64,000 nucleotides of DNA from Pseudognaphalium luteoalbum. Lineage: Eukaryota > Streptophyta > Magnoliopsida > Asterales > Asteraceae. The translations under genes were made by a program, and so were the position numbers. How positions within the stretch are numbered: position 1 is the first letter of the stretch; each line of letters begins with the position of its first letter. The DNA is taken from contig OY730195.1 of the NCBI GenBank assembly GCA_963422505.1, positions 110,761,444 through 110,825,443 on the forward strand, read 5' to 3'. A model generated the notes under the pieces. The model did no database searches. It was not told where the DNA came from and was given only the letters and a program-made list of their open reading frames with translations. Shown here in pieces: positions 11,199 to 22,690 of this stretch.

Positions 11199-14100
11199 TG
11201 TGACATCCGTCAAAATCTCAGGTCATTACCACACTCGAATCTTAAATTTACAGCATTCCTTAAATCCTAGTGAAAAGTTCTAGGTTATGACTCCTTAGGT
11301 CTACTAAAGCCATAGAACATCGTAGAGATTGCTTAGTGAATCATAAGTTCATACAAACATGTTGAATTAGGTTACTAAGTGCCAAATTAAACAATGAAAA
11401 GTTATCCTTTTATGCTTTAACAAAATCCCTGTCGAATCACAAACTGAAATTTTCATAACTCGACAATGTAAGATTTAACCGAATAAATAATACGTGAACA
11501 TCTAACTTAGACAAATTAAATATGTAATAATCTAATTCAAGAACTTAGAAAAATAAATTTTGTTACTCAAAACTTATCACAAATTAAACCTTAAAATATA
11601 TCAAAAATTTATACTAAATTAATACTTAACATTAAACTACATTTAATACCTTAGAATTAACCGAAATAAAAAAATTTGATTAATTTCTCCCCCCCCCCCT
11701 CTTGTACGGTAGCCCTACCCCCCCCCCCCCCTCCTTTCAATTCAAATTTTAATTTAATCCATTTACTCCTCATTACTCCTCATTACTCCTTTCATTTTTC
11801 CCAAAACATACACTTCTCTCTCTCATTTTCTCTCTAACTTTTCACTTACCTTTCTCTCTAAACTCTCTCAAGAAATCAGCCTCTTTTCAAAAAAAATCCA
11901 GAGATTTAAAGGTGTTCATCCATCAAATAAACTAATAAAGGTAAACTAGAATACTAATACCTTGTAATCTTTCATTTTCTTGCAATTTTTCTTCATGAAA
12001 TTCGGATTTTATGCCTCTTCCATGGCTAAAATCCCCATATAAAATGCTTGATGTTTGTAGGTTATCCCTTTTCACATCTTTATGTGTTAAAAGAAAGGGT
12101 AACCCATGATCAAACCGAAAATCAAGTGAAAAATCGATTATTGTTGTTCATCTTTATGTTAAACCTAAAAAATTTTTGTTAATAATCATCTCTAATATAT
12201 CAAGGATGTATTTCAACACCATGCATGTGTTAGAACATGGATTTAAAGGTCAAAGGATCAAGAACCACTTTTATTTAATGCTTAATGTTTTTCATTTTGA
12301 AGAAAACATCATTTTGAGGCATATTTAGTTGCTGTCCAGAAAGTTTCATCTACTTCAATGATTTTTATAAAAATCATTTCTACATGAAAATGGACGTTTT
12401 TATAGTCAAAAATCAAGTTCTGGAAATAAGCTTTCCAACCATATAAGCCTCATATTCATATGAGTTAATTTGATATTTTTAATAATTTTTGTGATTAAAG
12501 ATGTATAAGCTGTTAGGTTAGATCAGAAACTTTTCTTTCAATGTTTTAATCATAACTGGAGCATTACAACTCCAAATAACTTGAAACCAACGCCAAAAGT
12601 TTAAAATTTTTATTGGCTACAACTTTCAAGGAGACCATTTTTATTGATTCCATGTACATTGTGCTCAGAAATAATGATTGCATGCATGTATTTAAATCTG
12701 ACTCTAGAAGATAAAAGTAAAATCTAAAAATACTTGGACTTCTCTATTGGTTCTGTAAAAATTACACAAAGTAGATAATATATCGTAGAACAACTGTGAT
12801 TTTCCATTATTTGAATTTGAACCATAAGTATTTTTAATAAATCCAACAAACGATTTCTGGAATTAAGATTATGGACTGATTTTGGTAAAAGTTTGAAGCC
12901 GACACTTACGGACTTACTATTTAGAGAAAGACTAACTTTTTATGACTTATAAACATGTTTAAGGATTGGATAAAAGTCTCGGGTCAAACCGAGAAGGTTT
13001 GACCAAGTCAACAATAATCGGTCTCGGTTTCGAAAACGGGAAACTTTCTATGCTTTGAAAGAATGGTAACAAAAAGTGTTTGGATATCTTTTGATGTATT
13101 TATCGATTGTGTATGTTAATCATAAATTGTGGGGAACCAAAGTTCCAAAACTCAAACACTATAAAATTCGGACTCTAACAATCTTGTGACATTATGCGAC
13201 TTGTGTGTGACGTTCGATAATTTTAGGATGTTGTATACTTGTATAACCATTATCATACTCAACCGCGATTATTGGACTTTAACAAATTTCAAAGCAAACA
13301 AACAATATTGGCACTTTCTAATCTAAATAATTAGCTAAGCAATCCTTACAAACAAAACTAGACAAGAACCTAATTAGAACCTTCATGCTCGTAGGTCTTG
13401 GATAGGAGTCATACCCGGAAAGCACGCGCATTACATCCATCAATTTACTCTTGCGCCCAATCGTGAGTATTCACAGCCCCTCTTTTTACCGTTCTTACTA
13501 AATATTTTGGGGTGAAAAGCATGTTATCTTGTTGCAAATACTTATCTTGTATGTACTTTTCTATATATACGCTCTTATTGTATGCTTGTGACTCTATCGT
13601 GTCTTAAGTCCCCGGTTTCTCTTACACAACCCATTAATTCATTATTGAGACGATGGTTGATATGGATAGTACTATTTGGAAGGAGGCCACCTTCCCACTC
13701 ATTCGTGCATATGAGTGCATACCACCAATTCAATATGTTTGCGATAGGACATACCTTTGGGGCGTTGTTTCGGGCCAGTAGGTTTGGTTGTGGACTCAAG
13801 CTATACATGTCGTTCTTAAATGAATCTTATATTGCGTATAAACACTTTTTTCCTAATAATGTAAATCTTACAACGTGGTTTGATAACTTCTAAATGGTTT
13901 TCACATTTACATTTTATTTTCTAAACCTGTGAACTCACAAACTATTTTTATAGTTGACCCTCGTTTTACATGCTTTTCAGGAAATGGTCAATAGTTCTGG
14001 AATGAAGCAACGTTTATCTTTATTAATGTTGAAGCTATTAGACTTACTTCGTTTTATCTTTTGGATGTATTCGGTTGTATGATCTAGTATTTTGTACTGT

Positions 14101-14215
14101 AAACTTATTGTAAGTGCTAGTAGCTGTATTTTGTAAACGATGAATCAGTTGTACTTTGTGTAATGAAACCATTATGCTATTACATCTCGTGTTTCCGCTT
14201 TAGCAGGGTGTGACA
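11199..14215 (+). repeat. gypsy 5' LTR (long form)
   Basis: 3017 bp, TG...CA termini. It contains two poly-C runs (11690-11700 and 11718-11731) and CT-rich DNA at 11815-11875. It also holds a block, about 11715-13592, that has no counterpart in the 3' LTR. No protein-coding signal is visible inside. Confidence 0.93.
12982..13004. repeat. inverted repeat in gypsy 5' LTR
   Basis: Perfect 9-bp arms GGTCAAACC / GGTTTGACC with a 5-nt loop. It lies in the LTR block that is missing from the 3' LTR. Confidence 0.85.
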
Positions 14216-14219
14216 GATT

Positions 14220-14232
14220 TGGTATCAGAGCC
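14220..14232 (+). other. gypsy primer binding site (tRNA-Met type)
   Basis: TGGTATCAGAGCC begins 4 nt after the 5' LTR end, matching the initiator tRNA-Met 3' complement. Confidence 0.94.
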
Positions 14233-14294
14233 AAAGGTTATAGGAACACCGGTTGTCCTTAGGGAAGCCTAGACTATAACCATTAAGTTAGTAT

Positions 14295-14406
14295 GCCTTT
14301 TAAGTATGACTAGTTCGGGTGATTGCATCATTCGAATTTAATTTAACATAGCCTTTTAAGTATGACTAGTTCGGGTGATTGCATCATTCGAATTTAATTT
14401 AACATA
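14295..14406. repeat. 56-bp tandem duplication in gypsy leader
   Basis: Two adjacent copies, 14295-14350 and 14351-14406, each starting GCCTTTTAAGTATGACTAG, appear identical by eye. Confidence 0.95.
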
Positions 14407-14585
14407 GGCCGATCAACTATGTATAATTAAAGGCGAAGTGATGCAAGACCGAAAATGGTTATAGGAATAAGGTGCATCATAGAACTCAATTAAGTAAAGA
14501 AAAACTTCTCTATGTGTGCTTAGTACCTTCATATCCTAGGATTTACTAAACGTCTAGGAACTAAGTTCTCTTTTGCAGCCTTACC

Positions 14586-15182
14586 ATGTCGCACTCCTCA
14601 CTGCATGCTCTAGGATCTGCTGATGACTCTGGCTATTTCACTGGTCGCCCTCGCGACAACCCACCTAGCTCCGAGCCAGAGGAGAACCCCTCTGAATGTT
14701 CTGAGTCAGAGGATGAAGTTAGTAGCCGAGAGGTTACTAGAGAGGATACTAGGATTACCCCGACACGTGTATCACCCCAGCCACCTCAAGAAGGTGTGCG
14801 CATGAGGACCACTGCTCGTATGAGTGTTGCCCCACCTGCTAGATTTGCAGTCCGATATTTCCCTCCCGGAACTGGACCATCTGGAGTTGGACCTTCAGGA
14901 ACTGTATCTTCGTGAACTGTAGCCGGAATCCCGATATCTCAAGACCCCGACATTACTTTTAGGACGGCACGTAGGGTGGATGTTATGACTCATGATCTTC
15001 AAACTCAGAGAGCTTGGATTGCTCATCATGGGGAGATGTTAGGTTATATAACAAACCTAACAAAGCGGTTAAGTTATCGTACAGATGATGCCAGGGAGAC
15101 AGCACGGGAAGCGGTGTTTTGGTGTAAGGTGTTTGCAGGATTCACTTTTGTGTTGGCTATGATGCTCATTTGGGTAGTTTAG
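14586..15182 (+). pseudogene. extra ORF between PBS and gag, with a C-terminal membrane segment
   Basis: An ORF of about 198 codons lies upstream of gag in the gypsy leader, interrupted by one in-frame TGA at 14913-14915. The N-terminal half is Ser/Pro/Glu-rich and looks disordered (MSHSSLHALGSADDSGYF). The second half is a charged helical region (RVDVMTHDLQTQRAWIAHHG, then RTDDARETAREA). It ends in a hydrophobic stretch of about 17 residues (VFAGFTFVLAMMLIWVV) fitting one transmembrane helix at the extreme C-terminus, so it would be tail-anchored. Env-like ORFs of plant gypsy elements normally sit after pol, so this is a different arrangement. I recall upstream ORFs of this general kind in Asteraceae gypsy elements, but no function is known to me. 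Confidence 0.7.
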
Positions 15183-15527
15183 TTTTCTTAGGAGAATGTG
15201 TTTGGAGATGGATCTTGATTTTGAAGACCTTGTAGCTTTTACAATGGTGGATGTCTTTTATTTTAAGTACTTATGAAAAATTGTGATGTAATGGGTTATT
15301 CAAATTTTGAACTTTTGGATTATCAACGCAAAAACCCTACTTTGTTTATTTAATATTATTGTGATGATTTTCTTAATGCTTGCTTTATTTTAGAATTCTT
15401 ACCACAACATATTTTTATTATTACTTTATATTTTTTTGTTTAACCTTACAAATACCAAAGTTTCCAACATTCAAAAACATGCTATATAAGCACTAATCAA
15501 AAATTTTCAAAAGCGTGTCATAGGATC

Positions 15528-17235
15528 ATGCCTCCAAGACGATCCACCCGACGCACGCAAGAAGATCAACAACCTGACATGGCCCAGGTCATTGCTCAAC
15601 AATTCTCTGTAGCAATTCCAAACATCATCGCCCAAGTGACTGCTGGCATCCAAGGAGCCCAGAGGAATGATGGTGGTCCTAACCCCAATGGAAGACAGAA
15701 TGCACCACCGGTTTTTGCCAATGATGGCCGAGTGTGCACTTATAAATACTTCCATGTCTTGCAAACCCAAGGAGTTTCATGGAACGGAAGGCGTTGTAGG
15801 TTTACTGAAATGGTTCGAAAGCATCGAGTCGGTACTACATGTGAGCAACTGTGTTGAAGATCACAAAGTGGGCTATGTATCTAGCTTACTTCAGGACGTA
15901 GCTCTGACCTGGTGGAACACTCAAGTGCAGACCCGAGGAAGGGAAGCAGCATACAACCTTTCATGGGACACATTCAAAAGGTTGCTCACCGAACAGTATT
16001 GTCCTAAGAATGAAGTGCAGAAGCTAGAAGCAGAACTCTGGAATCACACCATGGAAAGTGCTTAGATAGAAAAGTATACGACACGTTTCCACGAGCTAGC
16101 AAAGATGGTACCCCATCTAGTAACTCCAGAGTACAATCGAATTGACCGTTACATCTGGGGATTGGCACCTGAGCTCCGAGGAATGGTCACATCGGCTAAC
16201 CCAACCACCATCGAAAGTGCAGTAAATCTGGCACACAATCTGACCACTGATTTCATTCGCTCAGGAGTTCTGGCCAAGGTGAGTTCTGGTAATAAGCGAA
16301 AATTTGAGAATCAATCAGGAAAGAAGACTGGGAATACTTCGAATAGAAATCATAAATCAGCCAAGAATTTTGCAATTACCACTCAAGAGCCGAAAGGATA
16401 CACTGGTCCCCTCCCTAAGTGTAACAAATGTAAATTCCATCATTTGGGAGTTTTCCCGAAATGTGACACCTGTAATAAAACCGGCCACACTGCCAAGTAC
16501 TGCAGGGCTGGAAAGGAACGCAATGAAAGTGGAGATGGCAATAAGGCGTGCTATGAATGTGGAAGTCTGGACCACCTTAGAAACACTTGCCCAAAGTTGA
16601 AAAGAGGTCCAAACAACAACACCAGAAATCAGGCAGGATCAGCTAATCAAGGGAATCGGAATGTGCAGACTCGAGGACGGGCATTTGTGATGGGAGCTGA
16701 AGAAGCACGCGACGACCCTAATGTGGTGACAGGTATGTTTCTCCTTAACAACCACTATGCATCTGTACTATTTGACTCTGGGGCAGATAAGAGCTTTGTT
16801 TCACATGAATTTAGACCCCTCCTCGGCAAAGAGTCCAAACCATTAAAACCTGCTTACACTGTCGAACTAGCTAGTGGTTACGAACTTAATGTTAGGGAGA
16901 TCGTACGAGACTGAATTTTGCATCTTGAAAATGAGCAATTTAATATTGATCTCATCCCAATTAAACTAGGCAGTTTCGACGTGGTAGTCGGTATGGACTG
17001 GTTAGCCAAGAATCATGTAGACATAGGCTGCCACGAAAAGGTGATACGAATACCCATCTGAGAAAACGAAACACTAGTTGTGTACAGAGACAAGCCCGAT
17101 AAGAGTTTGAAAATGGTGTCATCCATGAAGATTCGCAAATATCTGAAGAAGAAGTGCCTTGCCATTTTGGCGCACGTTGTTAAGAAAAAGTTGGAGGAAA
17201 AACTCGTAGAAGATATTCCCATAGTATGTGATTAA
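15528..17235 (+). pseudogene. gypsy gag and aspartic protease
   Basis: The start ATG at 15528 (MPPRRSTRRTQ) opens gag. A frameshift near 15750 moves the frame to the one reading KPKEFHGTEGVVGLLKWFES, the retrotransposon gag core, with ALTWWNTQVQTRG and FKRLLTEQYCP. An amber stop at 16063 follows WNHTMESA. Two CCHC knuckles are present: CDTCNKTGHTAKYC and CYECGSLDHLRNTC. The protease active site is intact as LFDSGADKSFVS near 16770. Further stops at 16912 (TGA), 17059 (TGA) and 17233 (TAA) break the linker toward RT, which still shows DVVVGMDWL. No single protein can be made from this copy. Confidence 0.92.
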
Positions 17236-18608
17236 TTAGAAGTATTTCCAGATGATTTTCCTGGACTTCCCCCACCTAGACAAGTCGAATCCCGAATTGA
17301 TCTAATACCAGGAGCCGCACCGATTGCTAAGGCACCATATCGCCTAGCACCCGCGGAAATGCAAGAATTGTCCAGTCAACTTCAAGAACTATTGGAAAGG
17401 GTTTTATTCGCCCCAGCTCGTCACCATGGGGAGCCCCGGTCTTATTCGTTAAGAAGAAGGATGGATCATTGCGAATGTGTATTGACTATAGGGAACTGAA
17501 CAAACTAACGATCAAAAATCGATATCCCCTCCCTCGAATCGATGACCTATTCGATCAATTGCAAGGTGCCTCATACTTCGCAAAGATCGACTTACGGTCA
17601 AGGTACCATCAATTAAGAGTCCACGAAGAAGACATACCCAAAACCGCATTCAGAACCCGATATGGACACTATGAGTTCATGGTTATGTCGTTCGTTCTAA
17701 CTAACGCTCCTGCAGCATTCATGGACTTAATGAATAGAGTCTGTAGAACATACTTAGATAAGTTTGTGATAGTGCTAATTGATGACATTCTAATTTACTC
17801 ACGAAGCAAAGAAGATCATGAGCAACACCTGAAGCAAATATTGCAACTACTCAAGGATGAGAAACTGTACGCCAAATTCTCCAAGTGCGAATTTTGGATT
17901 AAAGAAGTACATTTCCTTGGTCATGTGGTAGGTGAGAATGGAATTCATGTGAATCTAGCAAAAATTGAGGCCATTAAGAAATGGGAAGCCCCTAGGACTC
18001 CGACGGAAATCAGGCAATTTCTAGGATTGGTTGGGTACTATAGGAGATTTATTGAAAATTTATCCAAAATCTCCCGGCCATTAACCACACTGACACAAAA
18101 GGATAAGAGTTTTGCCTGGGGAAAACAACAAGAGGAGGCATTTCATACTCTAAAACGTAAATTATGCAACGCACCGGTATTGGCACTACTAGAAGGGTCA
18201 GATGACTTTGTAGTTTATTGTGAATCCTCGCATCAAGGTCTTGGATGTGTGCTGATGCAGAAAAATAAAGTCATTGCATATGCTTCCAGACAACTGAAAA
18301 CCCATGAGAAAAACTATACGACCCACGACTTAGAGTTGGGAGCCGTTGTCTTTGCACTCAAGATTTGGAGACATTACTTGTATGGAACCAAATGCACGAT
18401 ACTCACAGACCACAAAAGTCTCCAACACATCCTTGATCAAAAGATGCTCAACATGCGTCAGAGGAGATGGGTAGAGTTACTGAATGACTATGACTGCAAG
18501 ATCCGATACCACCCAGGAAAGGCCAATGTAGTGGCAGATGCCCTAAGTAGAAAAGGAAAGGGTGAAACCCTCACGAATGCGAATGTGTGGAGCACTCGTA
18601 CAAACTAG
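17236..18608 (+). pseudogene. gypsy reverse transcriptase and RNase H
   Basis: The N-terminal part (LEVFPDDFPGLPP, IDLIPGAAPIAKAPYR) is in one frame. A 1-nt loss near 17398 shifts it to the long open frame from 17469. RT motifs: MRMCIDYRELNKLTIKNRYPLPRID, AKIDLRSRYHQLRV, the active site VIVLIDDILIYS, and HFLGHVV. The usual GYHQ and PFGLTNAPA motifs read RYHQ and SFVLTNAPA. RNase H follows: FVVYCESSHQGLGCVL, where related elements have D in place of E in the first catalytic position, then DLELGAVVFALKIWRHYLYG and HPGKANVVADALSRK. The frame ends in a shift near 18575. Confidence 0.93.
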
Positions 18609-20040
18609 TTTAAAAGCTCAAATCCAACTTGCTCAGGAAGAGGCCTTAAGAGCTGAAAACCAGAAAGGAGAAACTCTGCACGGTCTTGAACAAAGATTCG
18701 AAACTAAGCCCGACGGAGTGAAATACTTTAAGGACAGGGTTTGGGTACCCAAGATTAACGGATTGAGAGATCTGATCTTAGAAGAGGCCCACAAATCACG
18801 GTACTCAATACATCCCGGAGCTGACAATATGTACAAGGGTGTTAAGGAGTATTACTGGTGGCCAGGAATGAAGAAATACATCGCTGTCTATGTTGGAAAG
18901 TGCATAACATGTTATAGAGTTAGAGCCGAACATCAAAAACCATCAGGACTGTTACAACGGCCAGAGATACCCCAATGGAAATGGGAACAAATAACGATGG
19001 ATTTCATCACAAAATTACCCCGAACCGCTAAAGGAGATGACTCCATATGGGTTATTGTCGACCGACTAACGAAATCTGCTCACTTTCTTCCTATTCGGGA
19101 GGACTACAAAATGGAAAAACTTACTCAAATCTATATTGCTGAGATTGTGTCGCGTCACGGAGTACCTGTTTCCATTATCTTCGGTAGAGACAGCCGTTTC
19201 ACATCACGATTCTGGCAATCCAAGCAGCAGGCATTGGGTACACGATTAGACCTGAGTACCGCATATCACCCTCAGACAGATGGGAAAAGTGAGCGAACAA
19301 TCCAAACTTTGGAGGATATGCTTCGGGCGTGCGTGATTGACTTTGGAGGAAGTTGGGATGTTCATTTACCCTTGGTGGAGTTTTCTTATAACAACAGTTA
19401 CCACACAAGCATTCAATGTGCACCTTATAAGGCATTGTATGGTCGTAAATGCCGATCACCTCCGTGTTGGCATGAAATCGGTGAGAAGCACTTGACAAGG
19501 CCTGACATTATCCAAGAAACTGTTGACAAAATCTCAATCATTAGGGATCGACTCAAGGCAGCCCAGAGTCGACAGAAAAGTTATGCGGATCACCGCAGAA
19601 AGCCGTTAGAATTCCAAATCAGTGATAAGGTGTTCTTGAAAATATCACCATGGATAGGAATGATTCGTTTTGGAAAAAGAGGCAAGCTAAATCCACGCTA
19701 TATCGGACCTTACGAAATTTTGAAACGAATTGGTCCGGTGGCTTACAAACTAATATTACCACAGGAATTAAGCAGGATTCACGACACTTTTCATGTATCG
19801 AATCTTAAGAAATGTCTAGCCGACGACTCGCAAATCTTACCCCTAGAGGGAGTCCAAATAGATGACCGTTTACACTTTATCGAAGAACCGATAGAAATCG
19901 TTGATAAGGATATCAAGCGTTTAAGACGAAGCAAAATTCCGATCATCAAAGTTCGCTGGAATTCTAAGTGCGGACCTGAGTACACCTAGGAACGTGAGGA
20001 TTTCATGAAGCGAAAATACCCTCACCTATTCACTAGTTGA
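18562..20040 (+). pseudogene. gypsy integrase
   Basis: The integrase zinc-binding domain shows HPGADNMYKGVKEYYWWPGM then CITCYRVRAEHQKP (HHCC type). The catalytic core has the first Asp in ITMDFITKLP and the Glu in GKSERTIQTLEDML. The second Asp, normally in the SDRD motif, is Gly here (IIFGRDSRFTS), so the DDE triad is incomplete. The C-terminal part carries the typical KLNPRYIGPYEILKRIGPVAYKL and HDTFHVSNLKK. A TAG at 19987 replaces the expected Trp after GPEYT; the original stop is at 20038-20040. The C-terminal tail has the chromodomain-like layout of chromoviruses, a weak assignment. Confidence 0.93.
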
Positions 20041-20084
20041 ATCTAGACAGTGCCACCAGTGGAATTTCGGGACCAAATTCTTCT

Positions 20085-20096
20085 AACTGGGGGAGA
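20085..20096 (+). other. gypsy polypurine tract
   Basis: AACTGGGGGAGA lies immediately before the 3' LTR start, where plus-strand synthesis is primed. Confidence 0.88.
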
Positions 20097-20097
20097 T

Positions 20098-21233
20098 TGT
20101 GACATCCGTCAAAATCTCAGGTCATTACCGCACTCGAATCTTAAATTTACAGCATTCCTTAAATCCTAGTGAAAAGTTCTAGGTTATGACTCCTTAGGTC
20201 TACTAAAGCCATAGAACATCGTAGAGATTGCTTAGTGAATCATAAGTTCATACAAACATATTGAATTAGGTTACTAAGTTCCAAATTAAACAACGAAAAG
20301 TTATCCTTTTATGCTTTAACAAAATCCCTGTCGAATTGCAAACCGAAATTTCCATAACTCGACAATGTAAGATTTAACCGAATAAATAATACGTGAACAT
20401 CTAACTTAGACAAATTAAATATGTAATAATCTAAGTCAAGAACTTAGAAAAATAAATTTTGTTACTCAAAACTTATCACAAATTAAACCTTACAATATAT
20501 CAAAAATTTATACCAAATTAATACATAACATTAAACTACATTTAATACCTTAGAATTAACCGAAATAAAAAAATTTGATTAATTTCTCCCCCCCCCCTTG
20601 TACGGTAGCCTCTATCGTGTCTTAAGTCCCCGGTTTCTCTTACACAACCCATTAACTCATTATTGAGATGATGGTTGATATGGATAGTACTATTTGGAAG
20701 GAGGCCACCTTCCCACTCATTCGTGCATATGAGTGCATACCACCAATTCAATATGTTTGCGATAGGACATACCTTTGGGGCGTTGTTTCGGGCCAGTAGG
20801 TTTGGTTGTGGACTCAAGCTATACATGTCGTTCTTAAATGAATCTTATATTGCGTATAAACACTATTTTCCTAATAATGTAAATCTTACAACGTGGTTTG
20901 ATAACTTCTAAATGGTTTTCACATTTACATTTTATTTTCTAAACCTGTGAACTCACCAACTATTTTTATAGTTGACCCTCGTTTTACATGTTTTGCAGGA
21001 AATGGCCAGTAGTTCTGGAATGAAGCAATGTTTATCTTTATTAATGTTGAAGCTATTAGACTTACTTCGTTTTATCTTTTGGATGTATTCGGTTGTATGA
21101 TCTAGTATTTTGTACTGTAAACTTATTGTAAGTGCTAGTAGCTGTATTTTGTAAACGATGAATCAGTTGTACTTTGTGTAATGAAACCATTGTGCTGTTA
21201 CATCTCGTGTTTCCGCTTTAGCGGGGTGTGACA
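20098..21233 (+). repeat. gypsy 3' LTR (short form)
   Basis: 1136 bp with the same termini as the 5' LTR. Sequence matches the 5' LTR up to GTACGGTAGCC (20600-20610), then jumps directly to TCTATCGTGTCTTAAG, which corresponds to 13593 in the 5' LTR. About 1.88 kb is therefore absent. Confidence 0.95.
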
Positions 21234-21454
21234 ATAATTTTGTTTTTTCAAATTCTCATTTCATTGAAATGTTGGTCTATGTTTCTTTACACATTTTAAG
21301 ATTGGAGTATTCATATTAAACTCATGTGATCCATTATTAAACCTTTGCAACCTGGACCCTTTTAATCCGAACCTGAATCCATGTATATATAATATATGTC
21401 ATTATCGAATGGTTGTTATTTTAAATCTGATTGATGGTTATTATGTTGATCTGC

Positions 21455-21975
21455 AGGTCAGATGAGTGAAGAACTACTCGAGCACAGAATAGGAACATTA
21501 ACCAACTTTGGGTTGATGCCGGAATCTCTTCGGACATATATAATGATGCAAGTCATTAAAGGAACCAAGGGATTAGCAAATGGATATCTAGTAAGTACAT
21601 CCAATCTTGTAATTTAGTGGATCGCAAGATTCGAAAATTGTTACTATTAGTTTCTTAATACTTCAGTTATCACCTAATAGGGTGATTGTAAATCTGTACT
21701 AGTAGATCTAGTTCCTAGGTGCTTCCATTTTCTGATTCCAACATATGCTGTTAGAACTACACTCACTACATTTTAAAGCTTATTAGTAATTCACTATATA
21801 TCACGGTAACAATTACTGAATCTCTGTCTTTGCCTTTCCAATATGTTTCGAGACTTGCATGGACAACAGATCGTAGTGAATGAGTAAAGGAGAAATGAAA
21901 AGTTACTATATGAACTTCCCTGTTCAATTTATTTAAAATCTAGCCTCCATGGGGAATTGAAGTCGAGTTCTGATC
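21455..21975. repeat. dispersed repeat copy, best preserved
   Basis: It starts CTGCAGGTCAGATGAGTGAAG and gives a short open frame (MSEELLEHRIGTLTNFG ... KGTKGLANGY) ending at a donor-like TAGTAAGTACA near 21592. This looks like one exon of a lost gene, but I do not recognise the peptide and found no adjoining exons. Downstream (21835-21975) the copy is closely repeated at 40535-40671. Confidence 0.55.
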
Positions 21976-22239
21976 AACTCAATCAGGATACATGTCTCCA
22001 GAACTCCCAACAGATTGTCATCGGGCTGTCCAATTTACAAGAAAAGATTGGAGTATTCATATAAAACTTACAAGAAAAGATTGGAGTATTCACATCAACA
22101 AGGTAGAATTCCTGTTTTCATTATCTTGAATCTTCAATTGAATTTCTTCGAGTTTGATTCTCTATAGTTTTCTTTAGTTATACCTTTCGCATTTAGGATG
22201 TACACTGTTGTGTGCATTTGAACAAGTAATTCTATTCGA

Positions 22240-22690
22240 TAATGCCTATTTCACAGGTTTTTTTCTTATGGAGAAATAGGTCAAGGGGGAATTTGTATGT
22301 ATACTTAAGATCCGCAAGAATGACAATGAGTATAATGATTCAGAAAATCTGACCACTCACTCTATATGTAAGTTAGTATTGTGGTCATCTCGAAAGATGA
22401 ATATCAAGGAATCACATAAATGCATATAAAAATGTTTGTAGCTTTGTTTTCGTAAATACTTTGCTGGATTCTGATAGTAATGATATATTTTGGAAAATAC
22501 GCAGTTTATTTGTTAAGTAGTGAACATATAAACTTCCTTCTAACTTATTTTTATGACTTCCCCAATGAAGAACTACTATTGCCATAATATTTACCGTTCC
22601 TTAGGTTTGCTATGTTTTAGCCCATTTATTGGTTTTTTAGAAATGAACCCCTTCCGCTTATTTGTGGCTTCAGCTATCGAGCCAATTTAT
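22240..22690. repeat. local duplication, copy 1
   Basis: Sequence such as GGTCAAGGGGGAATTTGTA, then ATATAAAAATGTT, GTAATGATATATTTT, AACATATAAACTTCCTTCTA and GAAGAACTACTATTGCCATA recurs at 24065-24555 in the same order and orientation. No gene is evident in 21975-24980. Confidence 0.75.

Larger units (their letters stand above)
11199..21233 (+). mobile_element. Ty3/gypsy LTR retrotransposon, complete but inactive
   Basis: Both LTRs begin TGTGACATCCGTCAAAATCTC and end GGTGTGACA, and the element is flanked by the 5-bp target-site duplication ATAAT (11194-11198 and 21234-21238). Order: 5' LTR, tRNA-Met primer binding site, an extra leader ORF, gag with two zinc knuckles, protease, RT, RNase H, integrase, polypurine tract, 3' LTR. 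PR-RT-RH-IN order defines Ty3/gypsy. The coding region has in-frame stops at 16063, 16912, 17059, 17233 and 19987, frameshifts near 15750, 17398 and 18575, and a lost integrase catalytic residue. The LTRs look very similar outside one ~1.88-kb block missing from the 3' LTR, which suggests fairly recent insertion followed by a deletion. Confidence 0.95.

Noticed and set aside
13575..13893. ORFs at 13575-13893 and their repeats at 20542-20911
   Set aside because: Identical pairs sit in the two gypsy LTRs and overlap on both strands; they are chance ORFs in LTR sequence.
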